Positions 16,524-24,723 of a stretch of 64,000 nucleotides of DNA are shown piece by piece; position 1 is the first letter of the stretch, and every line of letters starts with the position of its first letter. A program made the translations under genes and the position numbers. The DNA is from Candidatus Thiomargarita nelsonii (lineage in GTDB: Bacteria; Pseudomonadota; Gammaproteobacteria; Beggiatoales; Beggiatoaceae), in the NCBI GenBank assembly GCA_000785145.2, contig JSZA02000004.1:1-64000 (forward strand), given 5' to 3'. The notes under the pieces were generated by a model. The model saw only the letters and a list, made by a program, of their open reading frames with translations. It had not been told where the DNA came from and ran no database searches.

Positions 16524-17092
16524 TCTTTTACCACCTTTGCATAAGGGTTGCTAAATTCAACAATAACAATAAATGTCGGCATGTCTTCTGGGGCGAGACG
16601 CTCACGTTTTTCTTTAACCCGTGCTGTCACAGTATTATTTTTAGTCTCGGAAAGTATTCCAGAAACTTCAAGTCGTGCCTCAGCTTCGTTAAAGAGTAAG
16701 TCGGTATTTTTATTTTTTGAAATCAGGTAATAATCAACGGTGGTGCCTATCCTCGCTTTTGATATGGCTGTATATTCGGTTAATTCTCTTACTAATAATA
16801 AGGCTATCGCACAAGCAGCATCATCAATTGTTCGGGTAGTTGGGGCATAGTCATTAAGTTTTCGAGAAGTACCCGCATATTGCCTCATCAATTCATCTGT
16901 CACCTCACCAGTCCAACAGATTTGATAATAAGTATCAGCCATTCCTTCCCGTACAACTTTGAATTTTACACCACTTGTATATCCCTGAGTATGAAAACAT
17001 ACCATACAACTATGTTTGTAATAGCCAACCATATCCTCATGTATAGCAGGTATTCCATTTGCTAGTGATTCTAGTATCAATTTTTTAGTCAT
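16520..17092 (-). CDS. unknown protein, coupled to a TPR-like partner
   Basis: I do not recognise this 190-residue protein. The N-terminus contains HEDMVGYYKHSCMVCFHTQGY and the middle GEVTDELMRQYAG, with a helical segment (DDAACAIALLLVRELTEYTAI) and an alpha/beta C-terminal half (TTVDYYLIS, ARLEVSGIL, FIVIVEFSNPYAKVV). The strand-rich end looks like a small binding domain. It is followed without a gap by the TPR-like gene. Upstream is a variant of the ACTGATA heptamer repeat instead of a clear ribosome binding site. Confidence 0.75.
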   Translation of the reverse strand: MTKKLILESLANGIPAIHEDMVGYYKHSCMVCFHTQGYTSGVKFKVVREGMADTYYQICWTGEVTDELMRQYAGTSRKLNDYAPTTRTIDDAACAIALLLVRELTEYTAISKARIGTTVDYYLISKNKNTDLLFNEAEARLEVSGILSETKNNTVTARVKEKRERLAPEDMPTFIVIVEFSNPYAKVVKE

Positions 17093-17095
17093 TGT

Positions 17096-17116
17096 TATAT
17101 CAGTTACCAGTTACCA
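17096..17116. repeat. heptamer repeat variant upstream of a minus-strand start
   Basis: On the minus strand GGTAACTGGTAACTGATAT precedes the ATG of the gene ending at 16520 by five bases. It is a diverged (ACTGATA)n/(ACTGGTA)n heptamer as seen before lepB, lepA, serS and others. Confidence 0.7.
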
Positions 17117-17228
17117 AAATGACGTTTTTTAAACAATCGCACAATTATATTTCAAACCTCCATACTTGCATCAAAACTATAACTATTGTATGGTAGCGTA
17201 CTCTTGACCAAATTAGGGAGTGTTAATC

Positions 17229-17531
17229 ATGTCTATCCATCGACTGCCCCTCTTATTATTTTTTGTATTAAGCTTGTTAATTGTTCCGATAAGTGCCGAG
17301 ATGGAACAAATAGATATCAATACGGCTGATGCGTGGAGTTTGGCGCGGGTATTATATGGTGTGGGACCAAAAAAGGCCGCTGCTATTGTCGAATTTCGTG
17401 AAAAAAACGGCCCGTTTAAGTCTGTTTCTGATTTAGATAATGTGTATGGAATCGGACCAAAAACGATTGAGAAAAATCAGGATAAAATTATTGTCTCAGT
17501 TCCAGAAGAGTCGTCTGAAGAGAAAGAATAA
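17229..17531 (+). CDS. ComEA-like helix-hairpin-helix protein
   Basis: This is a 100-residue protein with an N-terminal signal segment (LPLLLFFVLSLLIVPISA). A ComEA-type double helix-hairpin-helix domain follows (INTADAWSLARVLYGVGPKKAAAIVEFREKNGPFKSVSDLDNVYGIGPKTIEKN). Such periplasmic proteins bind DNA non-specifically and can aid uptake in natural transformation. I chose ATG 17229, eight bases after GGGAG; the GTG at 17220 overlaps that site. It is monocistronic, ending at a palindromic terminator-like hairpin shared with convergent era. Confidence 0.88.
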   Translation: MSIHRLPLLLFFVLSLLIVPISAEMEQIDINTADAWSLARVLYGVGPKKAAAIVEFREKNGPFKSVSDLDNVYGIGPKTIEKNQDKIIVSVPEESSEEKE

Positions 17532-17548
17532 ATGTCTGTACAGCATCT

Positions 17549-17581
17549 AAACCTCAGAGGTTTTTAAAACCTCTGAGGTTT
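17549..17581. terminator. palindrome between converging genes, probable bidirectional terminator
   Basis: AAACCTCAGAGGTTTTT followed by AAAACCTCTGAGGTTT is an almost perfect 33-bp inverted repeat. It lies between the stop codons of the ComEA-like gene and era, with T/A tracts in the stem suited to termination in both directions. It may also belong to a dispersed family. Confidence 0.65.
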
Positions 17582-17592
17582 GGGACAAATGA

Positions 17593-18489
17593 TTACAGAT
17601 CAGAATACCCCAACTGCCGCAAGGCGCGTTCATCATCACACCAACCCTGCTTAATCTTGACCCACAATTGCAAAAAGACTTTGCATCCCACCATCATTTC
17701 CATATCCTTACGCGCTTCCTCTCCGATGGCTTTTAGCATCTGGCCTTTTTTACCAATCACAATGGGTTTTTGCCCTTTGCGCTCTACCCAAATGATGGCA
17801 CTGATATGAGTCAAATTAGTTTCACTAGAAAAATGTTCAATTTCCACCGTCAAGCGATATGGCAATTCTGCCCCTAAACGGCGAACCAATTTCTCGCGGA
17901 TGATTTCAGCAGCTAAAAAACGTTCCGTGCGATCTGTGAATTGATCTTCTGGAAATAAGAACGTATTGATAGGTAACAGACGACTGATTTTAGCTTCAAG
18001 TTCAACCAGATTTTGGCCTTTCTGGGCGGAGATGGGAAAAACATCCACAAAATCGCGCTTGATTGCCACTTCTTGTAAATAAGGCAATAAAGCCTTCTTA
18101 TCGGACAATTTATCAATCTTATTGACACCTAAAATCACTGGCACCGCGCATTGTGCAAGGGCTTCGAGGACATAGTTATCTTCCCCCGTCCACTGTAAAG
18201 CCTCAACGAGCCATACAATGACATCAACCCCTACCAAGCTATTCGTCGCCGCACGATTAAGATAACGATTCATAGCATTGTGTTTACCCTGATGTAGTCC
18301 AGGCGTATCCACATAAATAATTTGGGTATTGCCCTCGGTTTTAATCCCCAAAAGGCGATGGCGGGTGGTTTGCGGCTTACGCGACGTAATGCTTAACTTT
18401 TGCCCTAACAAATGATTGAGCAAAGTTGATTTACCCACATTAGGTCGACCTATAATAGCCACATAACCACAAGTTCCTTCACTCGACAT
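17593..18489 (-). CDS. era: GTPase Era
   Basis: This 298-residue GTPase matures 16S rRNA and the 30S subunit. Visible motifs are G1 GRPNVGKS, G3 DTPGLH, G4 NKID and the C-terminal KH domain with IWVERKGQKPIVIGKKGQ. I use ATG 18489 (MSSEGTCGYVAIIG), which overlaps the 3' end of rnc by 11 bp; the longer frame starting at 18555 lies within rnc. It is the last gene of the lepA-lepB-DUF4845-rnc-era block, an order conserved in gammaproteobacteria. recO, which commonly follows, is absent here. Confidence 0.96.
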   Translation of the reverse strand: MSSEGTCGYVAIIGRPNVGKSTLLNHLLGQKLSITSRKPQTTRHRLLGIKTEGNTQIIYVDTPGLHQGKHNAMNRYLNRAATNSLVGVDVIVWLVEALQWTGEDNYVLEALAQCAVPVILGVNKIDKLSDKKALLPYLQEVAIKRDFVDVFPISAQKGQNLVELEAKISRLLPINTFLFPEDQFTDRTERFLAAEIIREKLVRRLGAELPYRLTVEIEHFSSETNLTHISAIIWVERKGQKPIVIGKKGQMLKAIGEEARKDMEMMVGCKVFLQLWVKIKQGWCDDERALRQLGYSDL

Positions 18490-19153
18490 GTAAAATTCCC
18501 AATGCTTTTGCAGCAGCAGATTGTTCCGCACGACGGCGGCTTTCACCGCTGCCATAAGTGGGTTGCGCTAAACCGGATATGATACATTCTACCTCAAACT
18601 CTTGAGCGTGGGGCGTACCATTGATAGCTAACACCCGATAAGCTGGCAGTGCTTGTTGTTTGGCTTGTGAATATTCTTGTAAACGGGTTTTAGGGTCCTT
18701 GATTTTGCGTGGTGACAGATTATTTAAAGGCTTGTGCCAAAGTTGCAAAATCACTGATTGACAAGTTTTTATGTTGCTATCCAAATAGATGGCACCAAGA
18801 AGAGCTTCTACGGCATCCGCTAAAATGGAGGCCCGTTGTTCTCCTCCCGTTTTTAACTCGCCCCCGCCTAGCTGTAGATATTTACCCAATTCAATCTGTT
18901 GTGCGATTTTAACCAATGTATCTCGTTTGACCAAATTGGCACGAAAACGTGTCAATTCGCCTTCACGCGCCTCAGGAAAACGCTTAAACAATTCTTCTGC
19001 CATAACACAACTGAGTAGTGCATCACCTAAAAACTCTAAGCGTTCATTATTGGGTGTCCCCACACTGCGGTGTCTCAGTGCAGTGATTAAATAATCTTCT
19101 TGCTTAAAGTGATAGTCTAAAATTTTGCATAAACGGGTATAATCTTGTTTCAA
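18479..19153 (-). CDS. rnc: ribonuclease III
   Basis: This 224-residue enzyme cleaves double-stranded RNA, including rRNA precursors. The signature ERLEFLGDALLSCV is at about residues 38-51, with the second catalytic block LADAVEALLGAIYLD, and a C-terminal dsRNA-binding domain (DPKTRLQEYSQAKQQALPAY...ESRRRAEQSAAAKAL). It starts inside the stop of the upstream DUF4845 gene (ATGA, 19150-19153) and overlaps era at its 3' end, giving a tightly coupled operon. Confidence 0.97.
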   Translation of the reverse strand: MKQDYTRLCKILDYHFKQEDYLITALRHRSVGTPNNERLEFLGDALLSCVMAEELFKRFPEAREGELTRFRANLVKRDTLVKIAQQIELGKYLQLGGGELKTGGEQRASILADAVEALLGAIYLDSNIKTCQSVILQLWHKPLNNLSPRKIKDPKTRLQEYSQAKQQALPAYRVLAINGTPHAQEFEVECIISGLAQPTYGSGESRRRAEQSAAAKALGILHVE

Positions 19154-19533
19154 GGGACTTCTATACTCTGTTCAAATTCAAAAAGGAGAGAGGCATTACC
19201 GAGAAGCGGCACAATTCGCTCATAAGTAATCATCATTTCAAACCCTTCATCGGTCCTTTGAACCGATACGGCATCTTCGTAGTTTTGACCATTGATCACA
19301 TTGACATTCTGTGGAATCAAAGCATTCAAAAAAACTTTTCTGATTGTTTTATCCCTGACTGCTTCTTGTTCACTCAGTTCTTCGTGGACTTTATCCAAAG
19401 CAGTTGCTATAGCCATGTTATCCATGTAAACAGGAATGACTTTTATGAACAATGCTATGATAAAAAGGAGTATGACGACGGAAAAAACGAGCATCATAAT
19501 ACTGCCACGTTGTTGATGCTTATTGATCTTCAT
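19150..19533 (-). CDS. DUF4845 single-pass membrane protein
   Basis: This 127-residue protein begins with a pilin-like hydrophobic segment (GSIMMLVFSVVILLFIIALFIKVIPVYMDN). It matches the small DUF4845 proteins encoded between lepB and rnc in many gammaproteobacteria; their function is unknown. The soluble part is alpha/beta and probably periplasmic. The position, length and ATGA overlap with rnc support the call. Confidence 0.88.
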   Translation of the reverse strand: MKINKHQQRGSIMMLVFSVVILLFIIALFIKVIPVYMDNMAIATALDKVHEELSEQEAVRDKTIRKVFLNALIPQNVNVINGQNYEDAVSVQRTDEGFEMMITYERIVPLLGNASLLFEFEQSIEVP

Positions 19534-19584
19534 AGTTATGTTGAGTCCTCTTTGGTTGAACTACAAGGATTGTTTATAATAAGT

Positions 19585-19642
19585 AAATATCGGTGGATAC
19601 GCTAGAGCGATATCCACCCTACAATTAAAAATGGACAAATCT
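19585..19642. repeat. truncated TA-type MITE touching the lepB stop codon
   Basis: GGTGGATACGCTAGAGCGATATCC and CACCCTACAATTAAAAATGG ACAAATCTA match the right half of the GACTTGTCCC MITEs (compare 38834-38939). Its terminal TA falls within the lepB stop codon (TAG on the minus strand). The left half is lost. Confidence 0.7.
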
Positions 19643-20420
19643 ATTCAATAGGTGTACCTATTCGTTGCCAACTAATGCCACCATTAGCCAAATCCCAATT
19701 CATCCAAATAAAAAAGGCCTTGCCGATCAAATTTTCATCCGGCACAGTACCCCAATAACGACTATCCTTACTGTTATCACGATTGTCACCTAAGACGAAA
19801 TATTCATCAGGTTTAATCTTCCATTGTTTAATCGGTGCATGCGGCATTGTTTGTTCTGGAAAGACTAAAATGGCATGTTCTGCCCCAGGCAGCTTTTCAA
19901 TGCGCTCTTCTCTACCCGTCATATTACTGCCAGAACCTACACCTATATATCTACCATCTGGAATTTGAGTCACAGGCTCATTATTGATATAAAGCGTTTT
20001 ATTGGCGAAATTATATTCGATCTCATCACCAGGTAAACCAACGACTCGTTTGATAAATGGAATGGAGGGATCTTCCGGGTAACGAAAAACAATAACATCT
20101 CCACGTTCTGGTTTTCCCAATTCTACCACTTTACTATTAAGTACAGGTAAGCGAATGCCATAACTGAATTTATTAACCAGAATAAAATCTCCAATCAATA
20201 AAGTTGGCATCATAGAGCCGGAGGGGATACGAAAGGGTTCCACCAGAAATGAACGCAATAAGAGTACAATCAAAAAGACTGGAAACAAGGATCGCGCTAA
20301 ATCGACGACAAAGGGTACGTGTTCATCTTTCACACGCTGAGTAAAAATTTTATCAAATAGCCAAATTAATCCGCTCACAACGGTTAACAAGACTAAAATA
20401 GTTGCTAAATCCCAATTCAT
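19641..20420 (-). CDS. lepB: signal peptidase I
   Basis: This 259-residue inner-membrane protease removes Sec signal peptides. Two N-terminal membrane segments (about residues 5-21 and 44-60) precede the catalytic Ser69 in PSGSMMPTL and the general base Lys124 in PFIKRVVGLPGD. The conserved GDNRDNSKDSRYWG box is near the end. Upstream of the ATG is not a Shine-Dalgarno but the heptamer repeat (ACTGATA)n. It lies downstream of lepA as in most gammaproteobacteria, with a palindrome array in the 343-bp gap. Confidence 0.97.
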   Translation of the reverse strand: MNWDLATILVLLTVVSGLIWLFDKIFTQRVKDEHVPFVVDLARSLFPVFLIVLLLRSFLVEPFRIPSGSMMPTLLIGDFILVNKFSYGIRLPVLNSKVVELGKPERGDVIVFRYPEDPSIPFIKRVVGLPGDEIEYNFANKTLYINNEPVTQIPDGRYIGVGSGSNMTGREERIEKLPGAEHAILVFPEQTMPHAPIKQWKIKPDEYFVLGDNRDNSKDSRYWGTVPDENLIGKAFFIWMNWDLANGGISWQRIGTPIE

Positions 20421-20455
20421 ATTATCAGTTATCAGTTATTAGTTATTAGCTATCA
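20421..20455. repeat. heptamer repeat upstream of lepB start
   Basis: On the minus strand AACTAATAACTGATAACTG runs to ATA directly before the lepB ATG. The unit is the 7-bp ACTGATA, with one diverged copy (ACTAATA). No purine-rich ribosome binding site is present. Confidence 0.85.
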
Positions 20456-20475
20456 ACAATCCTTGTTCCCACTAA

Positions 20476-20646
20476 ATTATTGACGTTTTGTTTCGGGAAA
20501 TCCGCTCCGCTCCATTCCCGAAACAACTAAAAATTATTGACGTTTTGTTTCGGGAAATCCGCTCCGCTCCATTCCCGAAACAACTAAAAATTATTGACGT
20601 TTTGTTTCGGGAAATCCGCTCCGCTCCATTCCCGAAACAACTAAAG
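20476..20646. repeat. 57-bp tandem palindrome array (3 copies)
   Basis: Three copies with a 57-bp period (20476, 20533, 20590). Each has unique-looking ATTATTGACGTTTTG, then the palindrome TTTCGGGAAATCCGCTCC...CCATTCCCGAAAC, then AACTAAAA. The palindrome is the same family as at 4.9, 36.3 and 51.6 kb, but the amplified unit includes local sequence. Confidence 0.92.
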
Positions 20647-20755
20647 GTTTTTCTCGTTCCCACGCTCTGCGTGGGAAACGAAGTAACTTCGCTGTGCGGA
20701 GTGAGTGCCTTCATGGACGCTCTGCGTCCTGCCGGGGAGCGAGGTACTAAGTAAT
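20647..20755. repeat. GTTCCCACGCTCTGC palindromic repeat
   Basis: CTCGTTCCCACGCTCTGCGT followed by GGGAAACGAAG and a second hairpin CGCTCTGCGTCCTGC. It shares the GTTCCCACGCTCTGCGTGGG hairpin with the large inverted repeat at 27.25-27.38 kb. No gene in the gap between lepA and lepB. Confidence 0.75.
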
Positions 20756-20763
20756 TAATGGCT

Positions 20764-22557
20764 CTATTTTTTTCCAACTTCTAATACAGCTAAAAACGCA
20801 TCTTGGGGGAGGGTGACAGACCCTACTTTTTTCATGCGTTTTTTACCTTCTTTCTGTTTTTCAAGGAGTTTTCTTTTACGGGTTATATCTCCACCATAAC
20901 ATTTAGCCGTGACATTCTTACGAAAAGCTTTGACAGTTTGGCGAGCAATAATCTGTGAACCAATCGCAGCCTGTATTGCAATATTAAACATTTGCCTTGG
21001 TATGACTTCTTTCATTCTTTTGACAAGTTCTTGTCCATGCGATTGACTCTTATTTCGATGGACTATGTTTGAAAGAGCATCAACCCGTTCACTATTGATG
21101 AGCACATCTAATTTGACCAAATCAGCGGGTTGAAAGCGCAAAAAGCTATAATCTAAAGAGGCATAACCACGGCTTACGGATTTGAGTCGATCAAAAAAAT
21201 CCAGCACCATCTCACTCATCGGTAATTCATAAGAGAGAGAAATTTGTGAACCTGTATAGTGTAACTTTTTCTGGACGCCCCGTTTTTCAATACAAAGCGT
21301 GATAACATTCCCTAAATAATCTTGCGGCAATAGCATATTAACTTCTACAATCGGTTCGCGCAATTCTGCAATATTATTGGGGGGGGGCAGTTTAGCAGGA
21401 TTATCCACCATTAATATTTCACCATCAGTCGTCAAAATTTCATAAATGACGGTGGGTGCTGTACTAATCAAATCTAATTGATATTCACGTTCCAAACGCT
21501 CCTGCACAATTTCCTTATGCAACATCCCCAAAAAACCGCAGCGAAAACCGAACCCTAATGCTTGAGAAGTTTCAGGCTCAAAATGTAAAGCCGCATCATT
21601 GAGCCGCAATTTTGCCAATGCTTCGCGCAAATTTTCAAAATCGTTGGCATCAATAGGAAACATACCGGCAAACACGCGGGGTTGAATCGCTTTAAAGCCG
21701 GGTAGTGCTTGTGCAACCGGTTGCCCGGCATTTGTTAATGTATCACCGACAGGCGCACCTTCAATATCCTTGATAGCCGCCACTACAAATCCCACTTCTC
21801 CCGCTTCGAGTACTTCACGATCTTGTGGTTTTGGCGTAAAAACACCCACTTTTTCCACTTGAACGCGCCGCCCGGTTGACATCACAAGAATTTTATCTCG
21901 TTTAGACAAACGACCTTGTACCACTCGCACTAAGGATACCACACCCAAATAATTATCAAACCAAGAATCAATGATCAGTGCCATTAAAGGCGCATCTAAT
22001 TCAACTTTAGGCGGCGGTATGCGCTCTATTAATGTTTCAAGTAGCTCCTCAACCCCCTCTCCCGTTTTGGCACTGACGCGCACCGCATTTTCGGCTTCAA
22101 TCCCGATGATATCTTCAATTTCTTGTATCACGCGCTCTGAATCGGCTGCCGGTAAATCAATTTTATTGAGTACCGGCAGCACTTCAAGTCCCTGTTCAAT
22201 GGCCGTGTAACAATTAGCAACACTTTGAGCTTCGACCCCTTGCGCCGCATCAACTACCAACAGTGCTCCCTCACAAGCGGCCAATGAGCGTGAAACTTCA
22301 TAGGAAAAATCCACATGACCGGGCGTATCAATGAAATTGAGTTGATAAGTCTGCCCATCCTTTGCTTGGTAATTCAAAGTCACACTTTGGGCTTTGATAG
22401 TGATACCACGCTCGCGCTCCAAGTCCATTGAATCCAAGACTTGTTGCGACATTTCCCGATCTGTCAACCCCCCACAGAGTTGGATAAAACGATCTGCCAA
22501 GGTAGATTTACCATGATCGATATGAGCAATAATCGAAAAATTGCGAATAAGCTTCAT
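20764..22557 (-). CDS. lepA: elongation factor 4 (LepA) GTPase
   Basis: This 597-residue ribosome-binding GTPase has the usual length. It shows G1 [14 protein letters not shown]2 with [11 protein letters not shown]3 DTPGHVDF, G4 NKIDLP, and the LepA-specific C-terminal domain with a basic tail ([26 protein letters not shown]). It heads the lepA-lepB pair. Its ATG is preceded by heptamer repeats instead of a ribosome binding site. Confidence 0.98.
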   Translation of the reverse strand: MKLIRNFSIIAHIDHGKSTLADRFIQLCGGLTDREMSQQVLDSMDLERERGITIKAQSVTLNYQAKDGQTYQLNFIDTPGHVDFSYEVSRSLAACEGALLVVDAAQGVEAQSVANCYTAIEQGLEVLPVLNKIDLPAADSERVIQEIEDIIGIEAENAVRVSAKTGEGVEELLETLIERIPPPKVELDAPLMALIIDSWFDNYLGVVSLVRVVQGRLSKRDKILVMSTGRRVQVEKVGVFTPKPQDREVLEAGEVGFVVAAIKDIEGAPVGDTLTNAGQPVAQALPGFKAIQPRVFAGMFPIDANDFENLREALAKLRLNDAALHFEPETSQALGFGFRCGFLGMLHKEIVQERLEREYQLDLISTAPTVIYEILTTDGEILMVDNPAKLPPPNNIAELREPIVEVNMLLPQDYLGNVITLCIEKRGVQKKLHYTGSQISLSYELPMSEMVLDFFDRLKSVSRGYASLDYSFLRFQPADLVKLDVLINSERVDALSNIVHRNKSQSHGQELVKRMKEVIPRQMFNIAIQAAIGSQIIARQTVKAFRKNVTAKCYGGDITRKRKLLEKQKEGKKRMKKVGSVTLPQDAFLAVLEVGKK

Positions 22558-22583
22558 TCAGTTATCAGTTATCAGTTATCAGA
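22558..22583. repeat. heptamer repeat upstream of lepA start
   Basis: On the minus strand CTGATAACTGATAACTGATA continues with ACTGA up to the lepA ATG, more than three units of ACTGATA. In all three frames the array contains TGA or TAA stops. Confidence 0.9.
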
Positions 22584-22610
22584 TATAAAATGCACTGAAG
22601 TTATACAGCA

Positions 22611-22728
22611 CTAGTACATTGTCAATTTAATATTGTCGTGTAGGGTGCGTCCCACGCACCTTTTGACTTGATTTGTGCGGAGTACGCACCCTACATTACC
22701 CGACAAAAGCATCGATACAGTGTACTAG
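22611..22728. mobile_element. MITE with CTAG flanks (GTACATTGTCAA type)
   Basis: CTAG at 22611-22614 and 22725-22728 flank an element starting TACATTGTCAATTTAATATTG and ending near ACAGTGTA. Inside is an inverted pair GTAGGGTGCGTCCCACGCACC / GTACGCACCCTAC. Related copies lie at 54377-54499, 58340-58437 and 62614-62822. A 4-bp CTAG flank fits the YTAR target of IS5-type transposases (inference). Confidence 0.75.
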
Positions 22729-22785
22729 ATTTCTCCCGCTGGTCGAAATGACAAGCAAAACGCAAATTATGCCCGTGCGGAGTAT

Positions 22786-22816
22786 AAATCCTATTTCTTG
22801 AAGAAATAGGATTTTT
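22786..22816. terminator. AATCCTATTTC palindrome, terminator-like
   Basis: AAATCCTATTTCTTGAAGAA followed by ATAGGATTTTT: a near-perfect palindrome after the degQ stop codon. The family has further copies at 29680, 46508 and 54553; the U-tract suggests use as a terminator. Confidence 0.65.
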
Positions 22817-22842
22817 AAATTATTTAGGATGTAAAGCTGCGA

Positions 22843-24261
22843 TCATTTCGCTGGAATTTTCAATGCCAAAAAGAGTGGAGAACCCGCCCGATGTATGAGT
22901 ACCGGCACAGTTGTCGCGCTCAATTGACTGACTATTTCCTTAAAATGAGCGACATTTTTGATATTGATGTTATCAATCATCATAATAATATCATTTTTAC
23001 GAATACCGGCATTGCGTGCTACGCCAAACTCAACATGCCGTACCAAAACACCACCATCAAAAATACCCAGCGTATTTCGTTTTTCATCATCTAAATCGCT
23101 CACCGACAAACCAAGACGGCTACTGGTTGTCGCCTGACTTTTTGGCTCAATGACTGCCAATTTAACATCATCTTCAGATGGCAATTCACCAATTGTCACA
23201 TTAAGGCTCACTCGTTTTCCTTGGCGTATCACGACTGTTTCAATGCTTGAATTCACTGGCGTTTTACCAACAATGGGTGGTAAGTCAGCAGAGCGTTCCA
23301 CTTCGATACCATCAAAATTAATAATAATATCACCCACTTGGAAATTAGCCTCTGCGGCTGGACTATCGGGCAAAACCTTGGCAACTAAAGCTCCTTGAGG
23401 TTTTTCCATACCAAATGATTCAGCTAATTCATAAGTAACATCTTGAATCAGTACACCCAGCCAGCCGCGTGAGACTTTGCCCCCATTTTTTAACTGATCA
23501 ACCACATTTTTCATCACATCAACGGGAATGGCAAATGATAAACCCATAAAGCCGCCAGTGCGACTATAGATTAATGAATTGACACCAACAACTTCACCAT
23601 CCAAATTAAATAAAGGTCCACCAGAATTACCAGGGTTAATCGCCACATCCGTTTGAATAAAAGGCACATAAGTATCATCAGGCAAACTTCTACCTTTGGC
23701 ACTCACAATACCGGCGGTGACAGAATGATCAAAGCCAAATGGTGAGCCTATCGCCAACACCCATTCACCCACTTTTAGCACACTCGAAGAGCCGAGTTTA
23801 ACCGTTGGCAAATTGGTGGCATCGACTTTCAATAGGGCAATATCGCTGCGTTCATCCACGCCAATTTTTTCAGCCACAAATTCACGACGATCTGTTAAAC
23901 GCACGATTATTTTATCAGCTTTTTCAATAACATGCGTATTTGTCACCACATAACCATCACTGGAGATGATAAAACCTGAGCCAAGTGAAGTTGAAGGACG
24001 CTCCTCATCAAACGATTCATTATTCTCATCGAAAAAGTGACGGAAAAAATCATGGAAAGGGCTATCCTCGGGTATTTCGGGGATATTTTTAAAAGTTTTA
24101 CTTTTCTTCGTTTTGCCAATGGTGCTGATATTAACCACCGCTGGACTATACTTTTCTACCAATTTGGTAAAATCAGGCAATTGTTGCGCTAATGGGGCTG
24201 ATAACAACCCAATCATCAAACCAACGCCTAATATATATCTTGATAAATAATGTTTCATCAT
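22843..24261 (-). CDS. degQ: periplasmic serine protease DegQ/MucD (HtrA family)
   Basis: This 472-residue protease-chaperone degrades misfolded envelope proteins. A signal peptide (YILGVGLMIGLLSAPLA) precedes the trypsin-like domain with triad His (VTNTHVIEK), Asp (RSDIALLKVD) and Ser (NPGNSGGPL). Two PDZ domains follow (around RGWLGVLIQDVT and LGLSVSDLDDEKRN). It lies between rseC and lepA, the MucD position of Pseudomonas-type sigma-E operons, although here rpoE, rseA and rseB are missing. Confidence 0.95.
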   Translation of the reverse strand: MMKHYLSRYILGVGLMIGLLSAPLAQQLPDFTKLVEKYSPAVVNISTIGKTKKSKTFKNIPEIPEDSPFHDFFRHFFDENNESFDEERPSTSLGSGFIISSDGYVVTNTHVIEKADKIIVRLTDRREFVAEKIGVDERSDIALLKVDATNLPTVKLGSSSVLKVGEWVLAIGSPFGFDHSVTAGIVSAKGRSLPDDTYVPFIQTDVAINPGNSGGPLFNLDGEVVGVNSLIYSRTGGFMGLSFAIPVDVMKNVVDQLKNGGKVSRGWLGVLIQDVTYELAESFGMEKPQGALVAKVLPDSPAAEANFQVGDIIINFDGIEVERSADLPPIVGKTPVNSSIETVVIRQGKRVSLNVTIGELPSEDDVKLAVIEPKSQATTSSRLGLSVSDLDDEKRNTLGIFDGGVLVRHVEFGVARNAGIRKNDIIMMIDNINIKNVAHFKEIVSQLSATTVPVLIHRAGSPLFLALKIPAK

Positions 24262-24275
24262 TACCCCTATTTATT

Positions 24276-24686
24276 TTATTCGGTTTGCAACACAATTGGC
24301 TGATAGCGTCTATCTTCAGACATTTTGCCCATCAGCCGTTTTGCCCATTTCAATCCAGCCAGCAAACCAACTAAAGCCGCTAACATAGTTAATGACTCTG
24401 GCAATTGGAGAGATGCGACCACCATAGCAGCCACAAACAAGCTCAATATCGGCAAGAAATATAAGGCCAAAGAACTTTTAAGCAAGGCAGGCTCCTCTAA
24501 CCCTATCACTACCTGATCGCCAACCTTTGCCCCCTTATGATTAAGGGCTTTCACTTGGACCACTTTTTGCCCAAACATGGCAGTACCACAGCCCGCTGCA
24601 CATTGACCACAACTATTGCGAGCTTGGGTTTGTATAATGGCAAATTGATCCTTGACTTCAATAACGATACCATGTTCTTTAAGCAT
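24276..24686 (-). CDS. rseC: RseC/MucC family protein
   Basis: This 136-residue membrane protein starts with a small beta domain containing the conserved cysteines of RseC (NSCGQCAAGCGTAMFG). Two membrane segments follow (about 70-110). RseC proteins modulate the sigma-E response and SoxR reduction. It is followed after 14 bp by degQ. Upstream genes rpoE, rseA and rseB, usual in this operon, are absent; only 37 bp separate its start from the divergent nadB. Confidence 0.9.
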   Translation of the reverse strand: MLKEHGIVIEVKDQFAIIQTQARNSCGQCAAGCGTAMFGQKVVQVKALNHKGAKVGDQVVIGLEEPALLKSSLALYFLPILSLFVAAMVVASLQLPESLTMLAALVGLLAGLKWAKRLMGKMSEDRRYQPIVLQTE

Positions 24687-24723
24687 AACAGGCCTTGAAA
24701 AAAATTAGACGGACAAACAAACT

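Noticed and set aside
20476..20646. 57-bp array considered as a CRISPR array.
   Set aside because: Each unit is identical including the would-be spacer, the core is a long palindrome, and no cas genes are nearby.
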